Part shown: one piece after another, positions 45,701 to 50,000 of the stretch
Position numbering within the stretch: the stretch's first letter is position 1
How the letters are laid out: every line of letters begins with the position of its first letter
Position numbers and translations under genes: made by a program
Source of the DNA: Halisarca cf. caerulea
Taxonomy: Eukaryota > Porifera > Demospongiae > Chondrillida > Halisarcidae
Direction of reading: 5' to 3'
DNA: 50,000 bases
Assembly: GCA_963170055.1 (NCBI GenBank)
Contig: CAUJGJ010000093.1
Location: 1,965,001-2,015,000, forward strand
The notes under the pieces: model-generated
The model's input: only the letters and a program-made list of their open reading frames with translations
The model's database searches: none
What the model was told of the DNA's origin: nothing

Positions 45701-47716
45701 CATAATTGAATCCGTACTTTCACAATAATGACTTTTTGCACTTATAGGGCTACAAAACGATTTAAGAGATTGACAGAGGCAGCAGGTAGCATTTGACATG
45801 CTTCAGAGCAGTAAAACTATTCTCATCTGACACAAACAGCTACAGAGAAATTCCACTGACCACTTTTGACAAAGTTGCCTTGAATTGGCTTCCCAGACAA
45901 GAATTTATACTAAATGCTAAACATACAATGATCAAGACACAAACTAGAAGAAAGTACAGCAAAACGAACAGGGGTGACAGGACTTGTCTACTATGTCTAT
46001 GCCAAAATCATTATAGCTTACATACTATACCTGAGGGCAGATAGTAGTACTGGGGGAGGGATTGTTCAGAAATTACTATACTAGCAAGGCATACCATTAA
46101 GGATTCCGGGACATCCATCTCTTATACGTTCCTCAGGCTTTCTATTGCTAAATTCTGGAGTAATTTTTAAGATGAATAGGTGGCAATTTCATTGTTGTTT
46201 CATTATGAACTGGAGTGATTACACAAGAGAGTTCAAACAAGAACAGAACGAGATTGCTAAGAGTGGACTAAAGTACAGCCTTCTCGACTACTACTTCACA
46301 AAGTCAGGGGACATTTCTGAACTGTTTATCAAAACTTGGTTATCATGTCACTGTGGGAAGTGGATACTAATATACTCAAAGTACTAATTTACTAAAATTG
46401 ATAACTTATGAAAATATTGGTGAATTAAAACATGGTGCCATGCTGCGGCTCTGTTCAGTTCAGAGTGTAAAGAAACATCACTAGAACTTCACATCAGTTG
46501 CCAGCAGATGCTATTCTGAGTGGAAGCAATAAAATGGACATGCTGGCAGTTTAGAGTTCACTAAGCAATAGATTCTGATACTATTGCAAATTTGATCACA
46601 TTAGTGACTTGAGTGCTATGACTCCGACATTGGTAAATACGTAAGGGGGCTATATTATGATAAAACATTTAATGGCATATTCCATATCTTGCACACCACT
46701 TTACTGACCGGTAAATAAATTCTATATAGATTTCATAAATTAGGTATACTACATGCTTTCATCAGAAGAGTCACATCATAGTGCCATGTCATATCAGAGT
46801 GCATATCTTGCATTCATTGAAAGTGAGTACAATAGAACAATGTCATGCAGCTACAGACAGCAGAACCAAAACTTTAAAGTTTAAACTATATACTCAGTAA
46901 CTATTATATGGTGTGGAAAAGTGAGTACATTTGTCATAAATAGCTGCTATATATTAAGAACTGGTAATATATATAGTCGAGTGGTGGCATTATAACAGCT
47001 CTGAGACAAATCTCGATAATATTGGCAACCTTAGTCTTATTCTTCCCCATCCCAAAGAGGGGTGTTTTAGCACCCCAATCAAATGAATGAACATCTCTTT
47101 TAAACTTGATATAGAAACACATGCAAACACAAATTTGAAAAACATCTCTGTCCCCTCCCTCCATTTCACACATATGTACCCCACAAACAGGGTGAACAAG
47201 TGCATGATGCACACTTCACTCACCAAGCAAGACAATTTGTGTATTATTGGTACCATCTTTACTGGATCTACACTCATACCGTCCTCCTTGAGATGATTGG
47301 TAGTTATAGAAAGTCAGGATCCGTTGAAATGCAGGGCCCACCACTTGAAACCCATCTCCTGTTACTACTGGTTCTCCATCCGGACCATACCACCGTACAG
47401 TACCACCTGGTTCACTGCATGCCACAGCTACACTACTACCAGCATCGACAGTGACAGTAGCAGGACTTTCCAGTGGAGTGGGAGGACTGAGTCTCCAGAT
47501 TGTTGCACCGTGTGCAATTCCTAGGAAATCAAAAACAATCGAATTGAAGCATTTTAAGGAATATATCTAGAAATTTGCTAAAAGTGATAATCTCCAAAGG
47601 AAAACGTATAACACAAGAGAATAGCACAGCATTATTATTGATGAATGGGAGGACTTACCTGAACAGACAACAACCATTACTGACGCGAACAACCAGCCCA
47701 ATCCTTCGTGAGTCAT
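3544..47716 (-). CDS. Ig/FN3 single-pass receptor-like gene, 20 exons (whole gene span)
   Basis: I assembled this gene from minus-strand exons with GT donors and AG acceptors. The joined frame is 4740 nt (1579 residues plus stop). Approximate layout: signal peptide 1-19, Ig domain 20-118, Ser/Thr/Pro linker 119-142, fourteen FN3 domains 143-1494, transmembrane helix 1510-1539, cytoplasmic tail 1540-1579. The tail has Tyr at about 1558 (YESV), 1569 (NPAY) and 1575 (YEEI). From family knowledge, NPxY is a PTB-domain or endocytosis motif and YEEI is a preferred Src-family SH2 ligand. A role as a surface adhesion or signalling receptor coupled to cytoplasmic tyrosine kinases is therefore inferred. 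No kinase or phosphatase domain is visible. All introns are phase 1 except the last (phase 2). An extra exon in the 7-kb intron 2 cannot be excluded. Orthology to a named vertebrate receptor is not supported, so no symbol is given. Confidence 0.85.
3710..3876. repeat. Short MITE with TAGTGGAACCTCC-type ends
   Basis: The left end 'tagtggaacctcc' and right end 'ggacgttccactgta' form short inverted repeats about 165 bp apart. The same end sequence occurs near 95 and, inverted, near 887 and 5340. It lies in the last intron, between the tail and transmembrane exons. Confidence 0.45.
4194..4425. repeat. 232-bp MITE with long terminal inverted repeats in the last intron
   Basis: The left end 'taaggtaaaggggggtaatt' continues 'tggaacacgctgg'. 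The right end 'ccaaattacccccc...tttacctta' is its inverted complement, with a 13-base C run at 4404-4416. A second inner GGAACAGGGCC/GGCCTGCTGTTCC pairing extends the fold. It ends 48 bp from the transmembrane exon's donor. Confidence 0.75.
4473..4614 (-). CDS. Exon 19: transmembrane segment
   Basis: A 142-nt exon entered in phase 1 (CTTTGCAG acceptor) and left in phase 2 (AAGAG|GTCAGT donor). It encodes a short extracellular stalk, a long hydrophobic stretch (VIVGSISVVAFIFIMIIATV and onward) and a basic FRKR stop-transfer. I preferred this donor over C|GTAAGA seven bases earlier because only the phase 2 donor keeps the downstream tyrosine-motif tail in frame. Reading through the donor would add RSVQNSSNFL and a stop at 4442-4444. 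Confidence 0.8.
4885..5470. repeat. Second copy of repeat family R1
   Basis: Homologous to about 178-990 (shared 'acaagctatcaa', 'gacaaaaa', 'cattgcacaagagcccaatt', 'ccactgtgcttagaa'). It lies in the intron between the transmembrane exon and FN3 domain 14. The rest of this intron (5470-5863) shows nothing recognisable. Confidence 0.65.
5864..6145 (-). CDS. Exon 18: FN3 domain 14 (membrane-proximal)
   Basis: A 282-nt exon, phase 1-1, with an ACGTACAG acceptor and GCAG|GTATTT donor. It encodes an FN3 domain: VHVSWTPLTLHEARGFPLYV, then IGGLDPTTPYSFMVDVYTGNG. It lacks the Y/F-x-V-x-A pattern's usual Ala (VDVYTG). Candidate N-glycosylation sites are NGT and NAT near its end. A long imperfect (CA)n tract lies in the intron before it. 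Confidence 0.87.
6530..6763. repeat. Long imperfect (CA)n microsatellite
   Basis: About 234 bp of CA repeats with short interruptions (ATA, GTACCA, AAACGTACC). It is intronic, between exons 17 and 18. Confidence 0.97.
6835..6927 (-). CDS. Exon 17: FN3 domain 13, second half
   Basis: A 93-nt exon (31 codons), phase 1-1, with an AATGTGTAG acceptor and GGAA|GTAAGG donor. It encodes PVQVTVSAKTILGIGRNAS, matching FN3 strands F and G, where the first half of the domain ended. Halves together give 94 residues, a normal FN3 length. It was too short for a simple ORF scan and was found by homology logic and splice sites. Confidence 0.75.
7253..7441 (-). CDS. Exon 16: FN3 domain 13, first half
   Basis: A 189-nt exon, phase 1-1, with an ATGTGCAG acceptor and TTGA|GTGAGT donor. 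It holds strands A to E of an FN3 domain: AKITWSEPTEPNGVITGYVM and TATSLKDL. It stops before the F strand, which is supplied by the next exon. This is the only FN3 domain in the gene split by an intron. Confidence 0.82.
7524..7865 (-). CDS. Exon 15: long FN3 domain 12
   Basis: A 342-nt exon, phase 1-1, with a CTCAATAG acceptor and GATG|GTGGGT donor. The domain is 114 residues, about 20 longer than a typical FN3. The extra length lies between the C strand (GIILQYAVRLY) and the E strand and contains basic residues (PRGRKMRS). The F-G region is LTPHTYYSWRVAAVSEAGMGPFS. The donor GTGGGT is weak but the only one giving phase 1. Confidence 0.85.
8273..8994. mobile_element. Foldback element with arms of about 300 bp
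   Basis: The left arm, starting 'tgatgtcattttgttgtggg' and 'ggtctggtgaagatccaata', is repeated inverted at 8939-8994. The inner arm, with 'cataggctgtgctgaagaat', 'tctgccagggaaaagacact' and 'ttcctgtccttgtccaa', is repeated inverted at 8695-8820. The spacer is about 120 bp. It lies in the intron between FN3 domains 11 and 12. No intact ORF. Confidence 0.75.
9544..10305. mobile_element. 762-bp element with ~65-bp inverted repeats
   Basis: Left end 'aagtgggtcaaatgttgtca' with 'ggtaggtat' and 'gataaattgtgtggatac' further in. The same blocks occur inverted at 10235-10305 ('acaacatttgacccactt', 'gtatccacacaatta'). No intact coding region was recognised between the ends. Non-autonomous DNA transposon is the best explanation. 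The preceding 9000-9540 stretch shows no gene I can support. Confidence 0.65.
10402..10668 (-). CDS. Exon 14: FN3 domain 11
   Basis: A 267-nt exon, phase 1-1, with a TCTCACTTAG acceptor and TCTG|GTGAGT donor. FN3 landmarks are IKVSWTPPPNADSLPLTYHV and LTGLHPFDVYTVNVEAENSGG. The linker between the C and E strands is rich in Ser and Thr. A 20-base poly-G run lies about 150 bp upstream in the intron. Confidence 0.87.
10816..10835. repeat. Poly-G tract (20 bases)
   Basis: Twenty uninterrupted G on the plus strand in an intron. Similar runs occur at 8185-8197 and 20160-20176 and, as C, at 4404-4416. Confidence 0.95.
11033..11123. repeat. Near-perfect 40-bp inverted repeat (hairpin repeat family)
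   Basis: 'tgggttggactgggtacagt' and on to 'aaaccccaca' pairs with its complement after a 7-base spacer ('gctataa'). Related to the dispersed repeats at 2192-2480 and 38836-39160. Confidence 0.8.
11585..11842 (-). CDS. Exon 13: FN3 domain 10
   Basis: A 258-nt exon, phase 1-1, only 70 bp from the previous exon, with a TTTTTACAG acceptor and GAAG|GTAATG donor. It encodes a divergent FN3 domain: FTINWDKMPELKYRVYIR and ITGLESNTRYSIVVEAYNSLGG. The C strand lacks the usual ITxY start. Potential N-glycosylation sites are NIT and NGS. Confidence 0.85.
11913..12176 (-). CDS. Exon 12: FN3 domain 9
   Basis: A 264-nt exon, phase 1-1, with an ATCTACAG acceptor and GAAC|GTGAGT donor. It encodes an FN3 domain with LTITWTRPSSELPITHYEVE and GRTYSVRVRAVSAVGTGPWS. 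It starts PQQVTGV, resembling the PSQVTGL start of array A, so it is the closest non-array relative of those copies. Confidence 0.88.
12313..12475. repeat. Hairpin repeat family, degraded copy
   Basis: Contains 'gggctagatgggtatagg', 'tagatggactgggtgcag', 'tcctacatcctgtag' and the partly inverted 'atgtgggatgtag'. From here to 13370 I see only two short ORFs of no recognised family and an inverted pair 'gttgcggaagt'/'acttccgcaac' (12869, 12969). Confidence 0.5.
13380..13570. repeat. Third, partial copy of repeat family R1
   Basis: Shares 'gaaacttttgcagatt', 'cattgcacaagagcccaatt' and 'gtggatggcttcc' with 430-600 and 5180-5270. Confidence 0.55.
13820..13995. repeat. Hairpin repeat family, degraded copy
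   Basis: Contains 'gaggctagacgggtt', 'aggactgggtaca' and 'catcctgtagactataatg', matching the copy at 12313-12475. Confidence 0.45.
14186..14600 (+). pseudogene. Remnant with 2A-like GDIELNPG motif and PHD-finger-like Cys pairs
   Basis: An in-frame ATG at 14186 leads to LCVTCGDIELNPGNAQCCMC at 14216-14275, then Cys pairs ending VSCK and TAA at 14335. A second block at 14411-14590 reads TACGICKRQVKSNRRTITYK, then KC, in another register, with a stop just before it. GDIELNPG matches the D-x-E-x-N-P-G core of 2A-like peptides, which are known at the N-termini of some non-LTR retrotransposons, often near a C-x2-C finger. The Pro that normally follows is Asn here. A GTAAGT donor at 14328 is present, but no acceptor I tried gave an open frame, so a decayed retroelement is the likeliest reading. 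Confidence 0.45.
16264..16288. repeat. (AT)n tract next to a GGGGCTGCCGCAGGCAGCCCC palindrome
   Basis: The GC-rich palindrome at 16199-16219 and 'gtgtaacgctcg' before the AT tract match a degraded copy at 38368-38430 ('tagcccctcattacag', 'agtgtaacgctc'), so this is a dispersed repeat. Confidence 0.6.
16372..16419. repeat. Perfect 22-bp inverted repeat with 4-bp spacer
   Basis: 'attgttttgaaaacaattgc' plus CA pairs exactly with 'tggcaattgttttcaaaaca' plus AT across AATA. Each arm is itself nearly palindromic (ATTGTTTTGAAAACAAT). Confidence 0.9.
17255..17548 (-). CDS. Exon 11: FN3 domain 8 (array A copy)
   Basis: A 294-nt exon, phase 1-1, with a TTTGTACAG acceptor and CGAG|GTAAGT donor. It encodes the last of the four array A FN3 domains, beginning VPAQVTGLSVTQ where siblings have VPSQ, and ending SSILMQFLNRG. 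It is followed in the transcript direction by a 5.1-kb intron before domain 9. Confidence 0.9.
18564..18963. mobile_element. 400-bp MITE with TTA target duplications
   Basis: The ends 'ggccaggcaaaattgattcc' and, inverted, 'gaattaactttgcctggcc' extend over about 35 bp ('cccagtttatcg'/'cgataaactggg'). TTA flanks both sides, and sibling units have the uninterrupted 'tagttaagcac' or 'ggctaagcac' site. A 3-bp TTA duplication fits the PIF/Harbinger superfamily. Confidence 0.75.
19203..19496 (-). CDS. Exon 10: FN3 domain 7 (array A copy)
   Basis: A 294-nt exon, phase 1-1, with a TTTGTACAG acceptor and a CGAT|GTAAGT donor, the exonic last base being T where its siblings have G. It encodes an FN3 domain almost identical to domain 8, with WATMRV for WATVRV and TIATL for TLTTL. 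The T at the border changes the junction codon from Val to Phe but keeps the donor core. Confidence 0.9.
20718..21011 (-). CDS. Exon 9: FN3 domain 6 (array A copy)
   Basis: A 294-nt exon, phase 1-1, with a TTTGTACAG acceptor and CGAG|GTAAGT donor. The FN3 sequence matches the other array A copies with private substitutions: RQALRV for RPALRV, SIFGTWTTV for SISGSWATV, SSFGNG for SSVGNG. It is the most diverged of the four at protein level. Reading frame and splice sites are intact. Confidence 0.9.
21295..21702. mobile_element. 408-bp element with CAGGGGCRTAGC ends and GGACA target duplication
   Basis: Starts 'caggggcgtagcc' and ends 'gctatgcccctg'. GGACA occurs immediately before (21290-21294) and after (21703-21707). 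Sibling units have a single 'cattggacaggtatc'. The 5-bp duplication and ends do not let me assign a superfamily with confidence. Confidence 0.75.
22682..22975 (-). CDS. Exon 8: FN3 domain 5 (array A copy)
   Basis: A 294-nt exon, phase 1-1, with a TTTGTACAG acceptor and CGAG|GTAAGT donor. It encodes an FN3 domain with LRVSWSRPQSSVTITRYEVQ and AGRRYDVQVRAVSSVGNGAYS. It is one of four near-identical array A copies. Private changes include SSVTI for SDATI, SNSGS for SISGS and TLTITLTTL for TLTTTLTTL. The right flank of this copy is cut off by a 1.66-kb inverted-repeat element starting at 23370. Confidence 0.9.
23370..25025. mobile_element. 1.66-kb element with imperfect ~65-bp terminal inverted repeats
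   Basis: Left end 'catagatgataggctatggt' and inner block 'gtactggattggaaacg' at 23414. Right end, inverted, 'catagattctaggctata' and the same inner block at 24961-24982. It begins where similarity of the fourth array A unit to its siblings stops. The interior has no intact transposase I recognise, though Cys-rich bits such as YNCKKC (near 24700) occur. Confidence 0.65.
26007..26306 (-). CDS. Exon 7: FN3 domain 4 (array B copy)
   Basis: A 300-nt exon, phase 1-1, with a TTACTTCAG acceptor and AGAG|GTAATT donor. FN3 signature residues are Trp in RVSWRTPQSD and the TRYDIRVRAVSAVGGGNYS F-G region. The B copies share a two-residue insertion (TGSGNS versus SxSGS) that separates them from array A domains 5-8. 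Both arrays share the VTQ-AVSGRPALRVSW entry sequence, so they have a common ancestor exon. Confidence 0.9.
27899..28198 (-). CDS. Exon 6: FN3 domain 3 (array B copy)
   Basis: A 300-nt exon, phase 1-1, with a TTTACTCCAG acceptor and AGAG|GTAATT donor. It encodes one FN3 domain with LTVSWRAPQSDLTITRYEVQ and GGTRYDIRIRGVSAVGGG. It is the middle of three array B copies and about 1.9 kb from the next copy. Differences from its siblings are mostly single substitutions such as RVRAV to RIRGV, suggesting recent duplication or gene conversion. Confidence 0.9.
29049..29428. repeat. Three tandem ~126-bp repeats
   Basis: Copies start at about 29049, 29175 and 29302 and share 'tactcattcttctccttcgc', 'aattcagaaagatttt' and 'tctcttctgtgaagactact'. 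They lie in the left part of the 4.9-kb insertion. Confidence 0.85.
29690..31171. repeat. Minisatellite, 83-bp unit with 57-bp short variants
   Basis: The unit contains 'gtgtgagaacatgtcccatg', 'ttgtgtccaccaactgtg', 'catgtctgtacgtggttctc' and 'ttgtgttgattttgccgttg'. Between about 29700 and 30290 long and short units alternate in a higher-order pattern. An open frame of 247 codons arises only from the repeat (57 bp is a multiple of 3) and is not called as a gene. Confidence 0.92.
31501..32260. mobile_element. ~760-bp element with GGATCAAAAA ends
   Basis: Left end 'aggatcaaaaataagtttac' followed by 'cgtaatagaaatacg'. Right end inverted 'gggatcaaaaaaagtttaca' followed by 'gatccgtaatacg'. It lies in a gap between two blocks of the minisatellite, so it was probably inserted into it. 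No transposase was recognised. Confidence 0.65.
32276..32712. repeat. Minisatellite, second block
   Basis: Five or so degraded copies of the same 83-bp unit, separated from the first block by 1.1 kb. From 32713 to 33490 nothing recognisable was found inside the insertion. Confidence 0.88.
34034..34333 (-). CDS. Exon 5: FN3 domain 2 (array B copy)
   Basis: A 300-nt exon, phase 1-1, with a TTACTTCAG acceptor and AGAG|GTAATT donor. FN3 landmarks are LRVSWREPQSDLPITRYEVQ and GGTRYDIRVRAVSAVGGG. It is nearly identical to the exons at 27899-28198 and 26007-26306, including flanking intron sequence, so the three are recent tandem duplicates. Specific differences include E for A/T after SWR, P for T before ITRY, and VWKTV for (V/G)WRTV. 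Confidence 0.9.
35278..36242. mobile_element. Tc1/mariner element, decayed, with ~54-bp inverted repeats
   Basis: Ends are 'cactgccctccaaaagaaag' on both sides, inverted, continuing through 'cagtgac.tcatg' and 'aaaatggc.gcga' with few mismatches. TA dinucleotides flank it. Its paralogous flank at about 38020 ('agtgctacacatttaatcc') lacks the insert. TA target duplication and the encoded fragment point to Tc1/mariner. Confidence 0.85.
35864..35986 (+). pseudogene. Tc1-type transposase C-terminal remnant
   Basis: A short frame between stops reads ANLNPVEYVWDVLARLIQDD, then CPRTFDELWQHF. This matches the conserved catalytic-end block LNPIExxWxxLKR of Tc1/mariner DDE transposases, where the third catalytic acid is the Glu after LNPV. 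The rest of the transposase is missing or shifted, so it is inactive. Confidence 0.75.
36884..37168 (-). CDS. Exon 4: FN3 domain 1
   Basis: A 285-nt exon, phase 1-1, with a TTTTCTGTAG acceptor and AGAG|GTAAGC donor. It encodes a full FN3 domain: Trp in LTVTWTAPQ (B strand), ITKYQVQYR (C strand), LSPGTSYQVQVRAVSDVGSGPFS (E-F-G). It is related to but clearly diverged from domains 2-8, with SERPITKY where they have SDxxITRY. Its upstream flank (about 37410-38160) is paralogous to that of the domain 2 exon. Confidence 0.88.
38836..39160. repeat. Dispersed hairpin-type repeat, long copy
   Basis: Begins with an inverted repeat of about 42 bp ('agagtttagttggactgagt' at 38836 against 'cttagtccaactaaactct' ending 38948) and continues with 'tagccctatacccatctagc', matching 2192-2480. 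Confidence 0.75.
39986..40035. repeat. Perfect 13-bp hairpin in the linker intron
   Basis: GTTCCCAGACCCA and TGGGTCTGGGAAC are exact inverted copies about 10 bases apart, some 110 bp from the donor of exon 3. The 39180-39960 stretch around it shows nothing else I recognise. Confidence 0.6.
40147..40218 (-). CDS. Exon 3: Ser/Thr/Pro-rich linker micro-exon
   Basis: This 72-nt exon (24 codons) has a CATACAG acceptor and an AGAG|GTAAAT donor, phase 1 on both sides. The peptide is dominated by Ser, Thr and Pro (SPEPTTESTASPWTSPTPHP), like mucin-type O-glycosylated stalks. It would join the Ig domain to the FN3 array. It is isolated between introns of about 7 kb and 3 kb. The call rests on frame, splice sites and composition, with no domain homology. 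Because it is symmetric, it could be skipped without breaking the frame. Confidence 0.55.
40748..41796. mobile_element. ~1.05-kb candidate element with CGCAGGTATxxTATGTCCGAT ends
   Basis: The 22-bp end at 40748-40769 recurs inverted at 41776-41796, with TA next to both. An inner inverted pair (AAAACACGGTGGTAGAAA at 41281 and its complement ending 41567) encloses about 250 bp. No coding region was recognised. Only the short ends support the call. Confidence 0.4.
41800..47223. other. Most of intron 2: no further gene or exon recognised
   Basis: About 5.4 kb of AT-rich intron with short ORFs only. I looked for more Ig or FN3 exons with phase 1 borders and found none. A 44-codon open stretch near 42880-43050 with several Trp (YEWHWTVAVKGVPWKTPF) has no phase 1 acceptor and is not called. 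Confidence 0.5.
47224..47520 (-). CDS. Exon 2: immunoglobulin-like domain
   Basis: This 297-nt exon (99 codons) lies between a TTTCCTAG acceptor and a G|GTGAGT donor, both phase 1. It encodes an Ig fold with the usual landmarks: Cys in VAVACSEPG, Trp in VRWYGPDG about 9 residues later, and the Y-x-C motif in GGRYECRSS. The Cys-Cys spacing of about 45 residues is short but in range for I/V-set domains. It is the only Ig domain found and would be the membrane-distal end of the receptor. Confidence 0.8.
47659..47716 (-). CDS. Exon 1: start codon and signal peptide
   Basis: The ATG at 47716-47714 opens a 19-codon stretch, MTHEGLGWLFASVMVVVCS, followed by one base and a GTAAGT donor. It has the hydrophobic core and small residues near the end of a secretion signal. 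The intron is phase 1, matching the next exon 138 bp away. A TATAAAA-like sequence lies about 40 bp upstream. This start was chosen because it is the only in-frame Met with a signal-like sequence before the Ig exon. Confidence 0.75.
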
Positions 47717-47751
47717 GGCTCACAAATAAAAGTGGTGGTGGAAGAATCATG

Positions 47752-47810
47752 TTTTATAATCTAGTGTACTTTTAAGCAATGATCAGCGCAGAAACGCTTG
47801 CATTGCGCAA
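47752..47810 (-). promoter_or_regulatory. Possible core promoter: TATA-like box and TTGCGCAA palindrome
   Basis: Upstream of exon 1 the minus strand has ATTATAAAACAT about 40 bp before the ATG, and the palindrome TTGCGCAA (47803-47810), a perfect C/EBP-type bZIP consensus, about 90 bp before it. Both are simple motif matches. The closeness of the TATA-like box to the ATG would leave a very short 5' UTR. Confidence 0.25.
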
Positions 47811-48072
47811 CGTAAAACATGGTAGTGTGGCCCTTAGTCTCTCGTAGCCAGACCAAAAGATCGGCTGGTCATTGGACAAACTGGACATTTAGGATGACAT
47901 TGAATGAAGTCACAGAATGCACTGAAATTACAGACTGCTATTTCACATGCACCATATATAGGGCATATTATGATTCACGAATCGCTTTTAGGGCCACTGA
48001 TACGGTACATTAGACCATGGATTTAGGAAAGAGATGAGGCTTGCAAAAACCTTGAAATACCTCAAACTTTGG

Positions 48073-49290
48073 TTATTGATCATCCCTTGTGACCCAACTT
48101 GTATTGCCCACATCTTGCACATTACCAGCAGTTCTCATATTGGATAGTAATAATTCATGATAATGATCTCGCATCCTCATATAGTCATCGGTAAATTTTT
48201 TTTCATAGCACACAGTCAGCCGCTCTACCAAAATAGCTTCCATCATTGCTTCATCCTTCCAGATGATAATATCTGGCCTTTCATTGGTAGGGAAAATGTG
48301 GGCTGGAAAGGCATATATACCCAACAGAGGTCAAATCAGCTGTGACCTTGTGATGGGGTCGAACTAGAGGGAGACAGTTATGGATGAAGCTAAAATCTCA
48401 CAGAACCTCACTATGTCTGCGATCAAAACGCCTCTTTTCTACAGCTACAGTACAACTGTTGAGAACATGTTGCAAGTTTGTAACCCCCCACATAGATGAC
48501 AACAAGCTAACACTGGGCGTTTCCATCAGACCAGGTTTGAGTTGTGGGGTACAGTATCTAGTGCACCATTTAGGCCAAAACACATCACCTGAGAGGGTAA
48601 ACCCCACACTGCTACTGACTAGTAATCTCTACGAACGAGAACGGGCTTGCACCTCCAACTCATGTACTAATGTTATCATATCTTGAGCAGTGGACTTTGT
48701 CATGTAAGATTCTGGTCACATTGCTCTCCAATTGTAACCGTGTAATGTTGGGATTGAGCCTAGACATCTCCAAAATAACAAAGGAGAAGGACTGTAGTCT
48801 TCAGAAGAATATCTTCAGCTAAATCACTCACCACTGGATCCATAGACTTACACAATGAGATAAGCATGGATGCCGGAAAGATCTCATAGAGGTCTCCAAG
48901 AGACTGGACACCGGCCAAGACTGCCACTGCTCTTATTCATAAATATGATGCTAGGATTGGCACATCTTAAAAGCTTTAGCCACTTCTTGAGAAATTGTAA
49001 GCAACAGACATTAAGTCCCAGACAACTTAGCTGGAATAACCCTGTGATAAATCCACAGCTTCTTCATTCCAGGAATAGGTGCATCATCAATTTTACTCAT
49101 CATGTCCTCTGTTTTCTTCAGCAAGGTGCACTTATGCTCTTCGGTACAGAGTGTTGTATTGATTGACATCACAAGGAATTTTACTGTGCTTTTACCAATT
49201 ACCACTTATGAACAAGCCTTAGGATGGATCCTGAATTCTTTCATCTTTGGTAATCGACTCCAGTCCAGTGTCATTGGCACACTACAGTAG
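48073..49290 (-). pseudogene. Decayed non-LTR retrotransposon reverse transcriptase, C-terminal part
   Basis: Blocks in shifting minus-strand frames, in the expected order. 49290-49011: KKTEDMMSKIDDAPIPGMKK, then LWIYHRVIPAKLS (thumb region). About 49000: KKWLKLLRCANPSIIF. 48607-48398: LQHVLNSCTVAVEKRRFDRR, then H (Cys-His knuckle region). 48324-48073: RPDIIIWKDEAMMEAILVER, then LTVCYEKKF. These match, from memory, the tail of reverse transcriptases in non-LTR elements. Several stops and frameshifts show it is dead. Confidence 0.65.
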
Positions 49291-50000
49291 GCTGCAGCTG
49301 ATCGATGAGGGTAATCGAACCTAGCTTATGGCAATGGTACAAGAGGGAGTTGACCAGTATATTGATCACTCCTTTTATAAAATTATAATATTCACTGAGA
49401 GTTACTCTCCCTGAAAGTCACTAATCTTAATGGAAAAGGGATCCATATATAGTCCGGAGTATGAAGCGGAGAACAATTAATGATCCCAACAGATTAGAAT
49501 TCAAAGTATACAATCTGCATGGATGAATTCAAGAGGAATTAATGCCATATATATATAATTAAGGGGCAGTGTAGGAAATTAGCCCGTGGGAGAGAGAGCC
49601 ATATTATAGGCATTTTCAATTAAAGTTGACCAATCCATGCAAGCGTCTGATTAATTTAAGGATCACTTTTAATTCTGAGTTCACATCCTGAAATAGACAG
49701 CAGTTTCATGCATGCATCTGGTGCTCTTAATTCTATAATTTGCTTGGCATGGAAAAACCTTTGTATACATACTGGTCCAGGTATACTGGTTCTTGATCAT
49801 GTATGTCTCCAGCCTGGTCTCCATTGTATATTGAAACAGCTTTGTCAACAAAGATGATAAGGCAATAGGCCTAAATTAAGTTCTTTAAATTATTCTCATC
49901 TGCATGATTACATTCACAAGAAGTGTTGCCCATTGGGTTTTAAGATCAACTTAATAATATAGTGTGTTGCCAGGAATTAGAGATTAAATTTTCATGCAAT
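49291..50000. other. Right edge: nothing recognised
   Basis: AT-rich DNA without a supported ORF, RNA or repeat. It may continue the retroelement fragment upstream, but no conserved block is visible. Confidence 0.4.

Noticed and set aside
45793..46387. Two plus-strand ORFs of 83 and 80 codons
   Set aside because: No homology recognised, no promoter or splice signals convincing, composition like the surrounding intron.

Overview
The window is eukaryotic, AT-rich, intron-rich metazoan DNA with many microsatellites, MITE-like inverted-repeat elements and decayed retroelement fragments. A demosponge such as Amphimedon is my best guess, from short introns beside the exons, the TGCATG-rich base composition and a large FN3/Ig receptor with a short tyrosine-motif tail. 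The species is inferred, not shown.

One gene dominates. It lies on the minus strand and runs from a signal-peptide exon at 47716-47659 to a stop codon at 3544-3546, about 44 kb. I could join 20 exons with GT-AG borders and one continuous frame: 4740 nt, 1579 residues. The order is signal peptide, one Ig domain, a 24-residue Ser/Thr/Pro linker, 14 fibronectin type III (FN3) domains, one transmembrane helix, and a cytoplasmic tail of about 40 residues carrying YESV, NPAY and YEEI. It looks like a single-pass cell-surface adhesion or signalling receptor without its own kinase or phosphatase domain. Every intron is phase 1 except the last, which is phase 2.

The middle of the gene grew by tandem exon duplication. 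FN3 domains 5-8 (17255-22975) are four near-identical copies of a unit of about 1.5 kb. Domains 2-4 (26007-34333) are three copies of a unit of about 1.24 kb. Differences in copy length are explained by later transposon insertions: a 400-bp element with TTA target duplications, a 408-bp element with GGACA duplications, and a 4.9-kb CACTA-like element with TAG duplications that carries minisatellites. A Tc1/mariner remnant at 35278-36242 has an empty site in a paralogous flank at about 38020.

Layout by region. 1-3540: downstream of the gene, with a repeat copy, an endonuclease-like retroelement fragment and (AT)n/(CA)n tracts. 3544-12176: tail, transmembrane exon and membrane-proximal FN3 domains 9-14. 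12177-17254: a long intron with hairpin repeats and a retroelement-like remnant carrying a 2A-like GDIELNPG motif. 17255-28198: the two exon arrays. 28199-34033: an intron swollen by the 4.9-kb insertion. 34034-40218: FN3 domains 2 and 1 and the linker exon. 40219-47223: a 7-kb intron. 47224-47716: Ig and signal exons. 47717-50000: upstream flank with a decayed non-LTR reverse transcriptase fragment.
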